Shown: positions 57,924 through 64,000 of the stretch, piece after piece | Position numbering within the stretch: the stretch's first letter is position 1 | How the letters are laid out: each line of letters starts with the position of its first letter | NCBI GenBank assembly: GCA_000751835.1 | Contig: CCMQ01000010.1 | Span: 1-64,000, forward strand | From: Necropsobacter rosorum | GTDB lineage: Bacteria > Pseudomonadota > Gammaproteobacteria > Enterobacterales > Pasteurellaceae | Direction: 5' to 3' | DNA length: 64,000 nucleotides | Translations under genes and position numbers: made by a program | The notes under the pieces: model-generated | Seen by the model: only the letters and a program-made list of their open reading frames with translations | Told to the model about the DNA's origin: nothing | Databases searched by the model: none

Positions 57924-58943
57924 TTAAACCAAGTACGGACTAACAGTTTTTCTTGAAATGAGTGTTGGTTCTAAAATAATTCTTTTATGAGGAAGATTGG
58001 GATTGTTAATCCGATCAACAATCAATTTTGCCGCTTTTTTCCCCATATCTTCAACATGCTGACTTATAGTTGTAAGTTCAATTCCCTGTAACCTTGAAAA
58101 TAAAATATCGTCAAAACTAACAATTGACAATTCTTCGGGGATAGAAATATTATGACTTTTACACCAATCCAAGAACCCCAAGGCAGTCATATCATTACCC
58201 AGTATTAAAGCAGAAGGTCTGGATTTTTTACGAAAAAATTGCCCCGCTAATTTATAACCAGTATTTAAGGTCAAATCACCAATCATTAAATCACGTTCAT
58301 CAATGGGCAAAAAACAATTTTTCATCGCTTGTTTAAAGCCATCGACTCTCTGTAAAGAACTAGAAGAAGTAGATTGACCGCTGATAAAACCGATTCTTTT
58401 ATGTCCTAATTCAATAAGATGCATAGCTGCGATATATCCAGCCTTAAAATTATCAATAGTGACAGAATCATAATTGATAAAATCAAGGGAACGATTAACA
58501 AATATGATGGGAATATTACCTGCTTGCTCACGAATATTAGACATACCAGTTTGAGCTGTGAATAAAATAATTCCGGCCAAATTAGATTCGTAAGCTATTT
58601 TTATAAATTCTAATTCTTTTTCAATATGGTATTCGCTATTAAAAATCATTACCGTATAACCATATTTATTTAATTCTTGCTGTACATGAAAGGTTAAATC
58701 TGCATAAAAAGGATTTCGCACATCACCAAAAACTAAACCAATAATTTTTGTTTTTATACTATTTAATCTTGATGAGATAGAATTAGTTATGCTATGTCCG
58801 TTCTCTCTGGCAAAATCCAGTATTTTCTTTTTTAACTCTTCACCAACGCCAGGAGAACCATTTAATGCTCTAGAAACTGTTGCTCTAGATACATTCATTA
58901 TCTCCGCAATATGATTAACTGTTAATTTCTTTGTCTTAGTCAT
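57924..58943 (-). CDS. LacI-family transcriptional regulator
   Basis: A 339-residue regulator. The N-terminal helix-turn-helix (LTVNHIAEIMNVSRATVSRALNGSPGV, residues ~8-34) is followed by a hinge helix and a periplasmic-binding-protein-like effector domain (IIGLVFGDVRNPFYADL, GHKRIGFISGQ, LSIVSFDDILFSRL). It heads the catabolic cluster and probably represses it until a pathway intermediate binds. An inverted repeat, TTAAACT-TC-AGTTTAA at 59000-59015, lies in its own promoter region and could be an autoregulatory site. Confidence 0.92.
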   Translation of the reverse strand: MTKTKKLTVNHIAEIMNVSRATVSRALNGSPGVGEELKKKILDFARENGHSITNSISSRLNSIKTKIIGLVFGDVRNPFYADLTFHVQQELNKYGYTVMIFNSEYHIEKELEFIKIAYESNLAGIILFTAQTGMSNIREQAGNIPIIFVNRSLDFINYDSVTIDNFKAGYIAAMHLIELGHKRIGFISGQSTSSSSLQRVDGFKQAMKNCFLPIDERDLMIGDLTLNTGYKLAGQFFRKKSRPSALILGNDMTALGFLDWCKSHNISIPEELSIVSFDDILFSRLQGIELTTISQHVEDMGKKAAKLIVDRINNPNLPHKRIILEPTLISRKTVSPYLV

Positions 58944-59120
58944 AGGCCTATTTGCATTAGATTAGAAACCTCAGTATTCTAATTATAACAAAAGTTAAGT
59001 TAAACTTCAGTTTAAAAAATTGAGTTCTTTCGATTACAACAGCCAATATTCAAATCATCAACCCCTTGTCTTTCAAACCAAAATCACTTGAAAAAGTGCG
59101 GTCATTTTTAACTCAGTTTT

Positions 59121-59549
59121 TTAATGCAGGCGCTTTTCTTCGATGTTTTCCTCTTCGTCGTCGAAGAATTCACCGTCGTCGCCGTATTCGTCATCGGTCG
59201 CGTCAGGGTCTTCAAAATAGGTGCCCCAGCCGTCATAAATACCGCCGAATTTTGCCACCAGCGGCAGCAGTTCTTTTTGCTGTGCATCGATAATGTCGGC
59301 GTTCAGTGCGACTTCGCTGATAATATCGAAACAGAAAATTTCCCGTCCGTTGTCATCCTCAAATTCTTCCGCTTCCGAAACCTCATATCCGGCTTTAAAC
59401 GCCTCTACCGCAATTTTTTCCAGTTTATCAAAATCATAATGCGCAATATGATGCTCAATAATATAAAGTGCGGCGGGATCGCTGCCGTCGTTAAGCAAAT
59501 CCTCGATAATTTCGCGGGTTTGCGCCTGTAATTCGTCAATCTCTGCCAT
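59121..59549 (-). CDS. rraB: Regulator of ribonuclease E activity B (RraB)
   Basis: Binds RNase E and modulates mRNA decay. The 142-residue acidic protein has the family core (EEFEDDNGREIFCFDI, LNADIIDAQQKELLPLVAKFGGIYDGWGT) and an Asp/Glu-rich tail. The unbroken housekeeping run resumes here after the accessory cluster. Confidence 0.94.
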   Translation of the reverse strand: MAEIDELQAQTREIIEDLLNDGSDPAALYIIEHHIAHYDFDKLEKIAVEAFKAGYEVSEAEEFEDDNGREIFCFDIISEVALNADIIDAQQKELLPLVAKFGGIYDGWGTYFEDPDATDDEYGDDGEFFDDEEENIEEKRLH

Positions 59550-59600
59550 TTGCCTGCTCTCCGTTTGTGGGTTATCGGTCTATTGTAGCATTTCCGGATA

Positions 59601-59628
59601 AAAAAAATCTTCTCATTCCGAGAAGATT
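59601..59628 (-). terminator. Rho-independent terminator of mscL
   Basis: A 9-bp stem AATCTTCTC (59606-59614) with 59620-59628 and a five-base loop, followed on the minus strand by a T-tract. It lies 18 bases after the mscL stop. Confidence 0.92.
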
Positions 59629-59645
59629 GTTATGTTAAATTTATC

Positions 59646-60038
59646 TTATTTTTTCAGTAAGTCACGGATTTCCGTCAGCAGTTTTTCTTCATTGGACGGT
59701 TCTTCCGGTGCCGGTTCGGGTTCCGGTTTTTTCAGTCGGTTAATCCCTTTGATCATTAAAAAGATCGCGAATGCGATAATCACAAAATCAAAAATATTCT
59801 GAACAAAGGCGCCGTAGTTTAACGTTACCGCCGGCACATCACCGACCGCCTCTTTCAGTACCACATTCAAATCTTTGAAATCCACACCGCCGGTTAAGAT
59901 CCCTAAAACCGGCATGACGACATCGGCGACCAGCGAGCTGACGATTTTTCCGAACGCGCCGCCGATGATGACACCGACTGCCATATCAACGACATTACCG
60001 CGCATGGCAAATTCGCGGAATTCTTTAATAAAACTCAT
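59646..60038 (-). CDS. mscL: Large-conductance mechanosensitive channel
   Basis: A pentameric inner-membrane channel that opens under osmotic downshock. The 130-residue sequence begins [33 protein letters not shown] (first helix with the gate). It has a second helix around residues 75-97 and a charged C-terminal bundle. A GGAG site precedes the ATG. It is downstream of trkA. Confidence 0.97.
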   Translation of the reverse strand: MSFIKEFREFAMRGNVVDMAVGVIIGGAFGKIVSSLVADVVMPVLGILTGGVDFKDLNVVLKEAVGDVPAVTLNYGAFVQNIFDFVIIAFAIFLMIKGINRLKKPEPEPAPEEPSNEEKLLTEIRDLLKK

Positions 60039-60165
60039 AAAATGCTCCTAAATTAAGCGGAATGATTCAGAATCCGCCGCGCAACGCATTGACTCGCATA
60101 ACAGCGGACGCTAAATCGCACATTATAGGAACTAAAAACAATAAGTACAGTGTTTTTACATATCT

Positions 60166-61542
60166 TTAAATAAAAAACGCACTCGGCTGGAACAGTTTTT
60201 CGATTTCCGGAATATGTTTTTTATCGCTGACATAAACCACCACATGATCTTCGGCTTGAATCACCAAATCCTTTTTGGCAATAATCACATCTCCGTTGCG
60301 CAATACCGCACCGACGATCGCATTGACGGGCAATTTTAATTCGGACACTTTACGCCCGATAACATTGGAGGAGCTCTCATCGCCGTGCGCGACAATTTCC
60401 AGCGCTTCAGCAATGCCGTGACGCAAAGAAACCACATTGGTGACATCGCCTTTACGAATATGCCCCAGCAGGGCGGAAATCGTCGCTTGCTGCGGCGAAA
60501 CCGCAATATCGATGGTGCCGCCCTGAATCAGATTGATATAGGCCATACGCTGAATCAGCACCATCGCTTTTTTCGCGCCCAGACGCTTTGCCAGCAGCGC
60601 AGACATAATATTGGCTTCATCGTCGCTGGTAAGGGATAAAAATACGTCAATATTTTCAATATGTTCTTCAAATAACAGCGACTGATCCGAGGCATCGCCG
60701 CAAAATACCAGCGTTTTCGCCAGTTTCTCCGCCAGCACGGTGGCACGTTCCGCATTACGTTCGATCAGTTTGACCGAACATTGCTCTTCCAACCGTTTTG
60801 CCACTCCGGTGCCGATATTGCCGCCGCCGACAATCATAATACGTTTGTAAGGTTTTTCCAGCCGCTGCAATTCGCTCATCACCGCTTTAATATGAATGGT
60901 GGCGCAAATAAAAGTAACTTCGTCGCCGGCTTCAATAATCGTCGATCCCTGCGGGCGAATAACCTTATCCTGACGCAGAATCGACAGAATCCGGCAATCA
61001 ATATACGGCATATGATCGCGCAGCGCCGATAAGGTATAGCCGACCAACGGCCCGCCGTAATAGGTTTTCACCACCACGATACTGATATGTCCGTCGGCGA
61101 AATGCGAGACCTGCAGCGCGCCGGGATAATCAATTAAGCGGGAAATTTCTTCCGTCACCAGTTTTTCCGGCGAGATAATATGATCAATAGGAATCACATC
61201 GGGCTGAAACAGTTTGTCCTTTTCGCGCAGATAGGCCGAACTGCGGATACGCGCAATTTTAGTCGGCGTATTAAATAAAGTACGCGCAATTTGGCAGGCC
61301 ACCATATTGGTTTCGTCCGAATTCGTAACGGCAACCAACAAATCCGCATCCGCCGCACCGGCTTCGCGCAGCACTTTCGGCGAAGATGCCGCGCCCCGGA
61401 TCACGCGCAGATCATGCTTGTCCTGTAAGGCTTCCAAACGGGCATATTCGTTATCGACTAAGGTGATATCGTTATCTTCGCTGACCAGATTTTCCGCCAG
61501 CGTGGTTCCCACCTGTCCGGCACCTAAAATAATTATCTTCAT
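60166..61542 (-). CDS. trkA: Trk potassium uptake regulatory protein TrkA
   Basis: A cytoplasmic NAD(H)-binding subunit that gates TrkH/TrkG potassium uptake. The 458 residues (same as E. coli) contain two RCK_N Rossmann domains ([13 protein letters not shown] at residue 7 and [13 protein letters not shown] near 235), each followed by an RCK_C domain. It lies in the conserved fmt-rsmB-trkA-mscL order. Confidence 0.97.
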   Translation of the reverse strand: MKIIILGAGQVGTTLAENLVSEDNDITLVDNEYARLEALQDKHDLRVIRGAASSPKVLREAGAADADLLVAVTNSDETNMVACQIARTLFNTPTKIARIRSSAYLREKDKLFQPDVIPIDHIISPEKLVTEEISRLIDYPGALQVSHFADGHISIVVVKTYYGGPLVGYTLSALRDHMPYIDCRILSILRQDKVIRPQGSTIIEAGDEVTFICATIHIKAVMSELQRLEKPYKRIMIVGGGNIGTGVAKRLEEQCSVKLIERNAERATVLAEKLAKTLVFCGDASDQSLLFEEHIENIDVFLSLTSDDEANIMSALLAKRLGAKKAMVLIQRMAYINLIQGGTIDIAVSPQQATISALLGHIRKGDVTNVVSLRHGIAEALEIVAHGDESSSNVIGRKVSELKLPVNAIVGAVLRNGDVIIAKKDLVIQAEDHVVVYVSDKKHIPEIEKLFQPSAFFI

Positions 61543-61646
61543 GTTCTGTTCTCTCGAAACACCCCGGCGTCATGCCGGTTTTCACCATCATCACGGCCGC
61601 CCGTCCGGCTATCCGCGGCGAAAGGCGCGGCTCTAATCAACGCGCC

Positions 61647-63035
61647 TTAATGCGGCCGTTTTCTGAGTTTGGCATAATAAAAACCGTCGCCGGCATTTTC
61701 CTGCGGAATAAACTGATGACCGATGCAATCACCCTGCGAGGCGAACGGCAACGGCAGCAATTCGGCATCGGTATGATGAGCCAAGAATGCGGCGATTTGC
61801 TGCGTATTTTCCGGCGGCAATACGGAACAGGTGGCATATAACAACACCCCATTCGGTTTTAATTTCGCCCACAGCGCAGTCAGAATCCGGGCTTGTAATG
61901 CGGCAAGCTGTGCAATATCCGCCTCCTGACGCAACCACTTTATATCCGGATGACGGCGGATTACGCCGGTGGCGGAACAAGGTGCGTCCAACAAAATACG
62001 GTCAAATTGCACCGCACTTTTTTCCGCTTCGGCGACAATCTGCGACATCCATTGCGCCGGTTGTGTCGCATCCCCGCAAATCACTTGTGCCTGTTGCCCC
62101 ATACGGGCGAGATTTTCTGTTACTCGCTGCAGGCGGTGCTGTTCAATATCCAGCGCCACAACGCGCGCTTGCGGCGCCAGTTCCAGAATATGCGTGGTTT
62201 TTCCGCCCGGCGCGGCACAGGCATCCAGAATCAATTCGCCATTTTGCGGCGCAAGCAGCCGGGCAGCCCATTGTGCATGCAAATCCTGCACCGTTACCCA
62301 GCCCTGCGCAAAATGCGGCAGCTGCCCGACCGCACAGGCCTGCGTCAAACACAGCGCCTGCGCCGGCTGTGCCGCAGAACTTTCAATGCCTTGTTGTGCC
62401 AGCAATGCCTGATAATCTGCGCTTGTACAACGCTGCGGATTTACGCGTAACCACATCGGCGGTTTTTGATTGTTGGCCGCAATAATATCGCGCCAGTTCG
62501 TCGGGTATGCCGATTTCAATCGGTTCACCAGCCATTCCGGGTGCAACGTCTGCCAGTGTTTATCCACCTTCGCCAGAATCGGTTCCTGCTCGCGCAAAAA
62601 GCGGCGCAATACGCCGTTGACCAGCCCACGGAACGGCCCGACTTTCAAGCCGACAGTCGCGTTCACCGCTTCATCAACCGCCGCATGAGCAGGTATGCGC
62701 GTATATAACAGCTGATACAGCGTAATCAGCAGCAAGCAATGCAGGATACGCAGTTTGCCTTTCAACGGTTTCGCCAGCAGTGCGGCCAGCACTTGTTCTA
62801 AGCGTGGCAATACGCGACAAACGCCGAAACAGATTTCCTGCAACAAAGGGAAATCCTGCGGATTGACGCGAGATTGATGATGCGGCAACAGCACGGACAG
62901 CGATTGTCTCTGATCAACCACCTGCAAAATAATCTGTGCCGCGACTGCACGCACGGAAAGTGCGGTGCTTTTCGGCGCAGTTTTTCCTGTGCGGCGAATG
63001 CGCCGTGGCTGTGTGTTGTTTGACGCCTGTATCAT
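61647..63035 (-). CDS. rsmB: 16S rRNA (cytosine-967-C5)-methyltransferase RsmB
   Basis: Methylates C967 of 16S rRNA with SAM. The N-terminal NusB-like domain ([20 protein letters not shown]) is followed by the methyltransferase domain with [17 protein letters not shown], the DAPCSATG motif and the catalytic cysteine in [11 protein letters not shown]. The frame opens at 63062, but the ATG at 63035 overlaps the fmt stop as ATGA and gives the expected 462 residues. Confidence 0.96.
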   Translation of the reverse strand: MIQASNNTQPRRIRRTGKTAPKSTALSVRAVAAQIILQVVDQRQSLSVLLPHHQSRVNPQDFPLLQEICFGVCRVLPRLEQVLAALLAKPLKGKLRILHCLLLITLYQLLYTRIPAHAAVDEAVNATVGLKVGPFRGLVNGVLRRFLREQEPILAKVDKHWQTLHPEWLVNRLKSAYPTNWRDIIAANNQKPPMWLRVNPQRCTSADYQALLAQQGIESSAAQPAQALCLTQACAVGQLPHFAQGWVTVQDLHAQWAARLLAPQNGELILDACAAPGGKTTHILELAPQARVVALDIEQHRLQRVTENLARMGQQAQVICGDATQPAQWMSQIVAEAEKSAVQFDRILLDAPCSATGVIRRHPDIKWLRQEADIAQLAALQARILTALWAKLKPNGVLLYATCSVLPPENTQQIAAFLAHHTDAELLPLPFASQGDCIGHQFIPQENAGDGFYYAKLRKRPH

Positions 63036-63991
63036 GCCAGCACCCGACCGACAGTAAACCAATCCGTTCTGCCGTTTAATAAATCCTGCGCCGACATCGG
63101 CTTTTTGCCCGCCGGCTGCAATTGCAGAATATTCAGCACGCCCTGTGCGGTTGCAATCCGGATACCTTGCTTATCCGCCTGTAAAATCGTGCCCGGCGCG
63201 GCATCCTGATGCGGCAGTACCGTTGCCCGATAAACTTTCAGGGATTGGGCGTTATTTTGTCCGTCAACGGTCAGTAAATAACTCATCGGCCACGGATTAA
63301 ATGCACGGATACAGCGTTCAAGCTGCTGTGCGGATAACTGCCAGTTCAATCTGGCTTCTTCTTTCGATAATTTTTCCGCATAACTGCTCAGCGCGTCATC
63401 CTGCGGCTGCGGTTTAAATTCGCCGCGTTCCAATCCGTTCAGCACCGCGATCAACGCAGAAGGCGCCATTTGCGCCAGCTTATGATAAAGGCTGGCCGAG
63501 GTGTCTTCAGACTCAATATCACAATAAACTTGATGCAGCATATCGCCCGTATCCAGCCCCTCATTCATCTGCATAATAGTCACGCCGGTTTGAGCATCAC
63601 CGGCCCAAATCGCACGCTGAATCGGCGCTGCACCGCGCCAGCGCGGCAATAAAGAGCCGTGTACATTCAAACATCCCAGCCGTGGCGCCTCCAGCACCGC
63701 TTTAGGCAACATCAAGCCATAAGCCACGACCACCATAACATCCGCCTGCAATGCCTTCAATTGCTGCTGCGCCTCCGGTTTGCGTAAAGATGTCGGCTGA
63801 TAGATGGGCAGATTGTATTGTTCGGCCAATTGTTTGACCGCACTTGCCTGTAGCTTTTTACCGCGCCCGGCGGGTTTGTCCGGCTGGGTGTAAACGGCGA
63901 TGATATCATGCGGAGAATCAAGGAGAGCCTGTAGATGCTGGGCGGCAAAATCCGGCGTGCCGGCAAAAATAATTTTCAATGGTTTCATCAT
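63032..63991 (-). CDS. fmt: Methionyl-tRNA formyltransferase
   Basis: Formylates Met-tRNAfMet using 10-formyl-THF. The 319-residue enzyme starts [21 protein letters not shown] and has the flexible basic loop [13 protein letters not shown], the catalytic [18 protein letters not shown] segment and the C-terminal tRNA-binding domain. Either of the two tandem ATGs may be used. The whole gene lies within the window, ending nine bases from its edge. It is translationally coupled to rsmB. Confidence 0.97.
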   Translation of the reverse strand: MMKPLKIIFAGTPDFAAQHLQALLDSPHDIIAVYTQPDKPAGRGKKLQASAVKQLAEQYNLPIYQPTSLRKPEAQQQLKALQADVMVVVAYGLMLPKAVLEAPRLGCLNVHGSLLPRWRGAAPIQRAIWAGDAQTGVTIMQMNEGLDTGDMLHQVYCDIESEDTSASLYHKLAQMAPSALIAVLNGLERGEFKPQPQDDALSSYAEKLSKEEARLNWQLSAQQLERCIRAFNPWPMSYLLTVDGQNNAQSLKVYRATVLPHQDAAPGTILQADKQGIRIATAQGVLNILQLQPAGKKPMSAQDLLNGRTDWFTVGRVLA

Positions 63992-64000
63992 AATGTTCTG

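Noticed and set aside
49771..58943. An integrated mobile element or genomic island with attachment sites
   Set aside because: No integrase, transposase, tRNA target or flanking direct repeat could be found around the catabolic cluster.

Overview
The window is a chromosomal segment of a Pasteurellaceae bacterium. The main evidence is the many copies of the Haemophilus-type DNA uptake sequence (AAGTGCGGT and its complement), several of them arranged as inverted pairs that act as terminators. The gene order is also typical: thr-tyr-gly-thr tRNAs ahead of tuf, rpsP-rimM-trmD-rplS, and fmt-rsmB-trkA-mscL. The USS subtype points to the Haemophilus/Pasteurella/Aggregatibacter/Basfia side of the family rather than the Apl side. 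I cannot name a species. No insertion sequence, prophage, CRISPR array or rRNA operon is visible.

Layout. 0-0.7 kb: start of tuf and four tRNAs (minus strand). 0.8-12.6 kb: coaA, the dipeptide transporter dppABCDF, gltS, dtd, yihY, ychJ and a YjgR-type ATPase. 13.0-23.4 kb: a two-partner secretion locus, with a TpsB outer-membrane transporter and a 2879-residue TpsA exoprotein. 23.6-32.7 kb: hemN, a DUF2489 gene, yihI, rluA, rapA, pnuC and the rpsP-rimM-trmD-rplS operon. 32.9-35.5 kb: two lipooligosaccharide core glycosyltransferases and a YczE-type membrane protein. 35.8-44.0 kb: nucleoside uptake and salvage (nupC, deoB, deoD, udp), a ClC channel, dusA and asnA/asnC. 44.1-49.8 kb: a small DUF465 gene, a low-molecular-weight phosphatase, a rimO-ngt operon carrying a cytoplasmic N-glycosyltransferase of the HMW1C/ApNGT family, slyD and a SIMPL protein. 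50.1-58.9 kb: an accessory catabolic cluster (LacI regulator, acyl-CoA synthetase, metallo-beta-lactamase-fold hydrolase, MFS transporter, CoA-transferase, short-chain dehydrogenase, thiolase). 59.1-64.0 kb: rraB, mscL, trkA, rsmB and fmt.

The most striking object is TpsA. Its last ~600 residues are a tandem array with 36 tyrosines in phosphotyrosine-type contexts. Twelve are EPIYEEI, which joins an EPIYA-like core to the pYEEI motif preferred by Src-family SH2 domains. Sixteen read Y-S-[Q/K/R]-[V/I], which resembles the CagA EPIYA-A/B context and the preference reported for the Csk SH2 domain. Twelve N-X-S/T sequons are interspersed, seven of them created by single-residue variation of a repeated DKNAAK segment. 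The same window encodes an NGT-type N-glucosyltransferase whose family modifies such sequons in TPS adhesins. I infer, without proof, a secreted, possibly N-glucosylated exoprotein able to present tandem host-kinase and SH2 docking sites.

The 50-59 kb cluster looks like one catabolic unit: uptake, hydrolysis of a lactone or ester, CoA activation, oxidation of a hydroxyacyl-CoA and thiolysis to acetyl-CoA, under a LacI-family regulator. The substrate is not evident from sequence.
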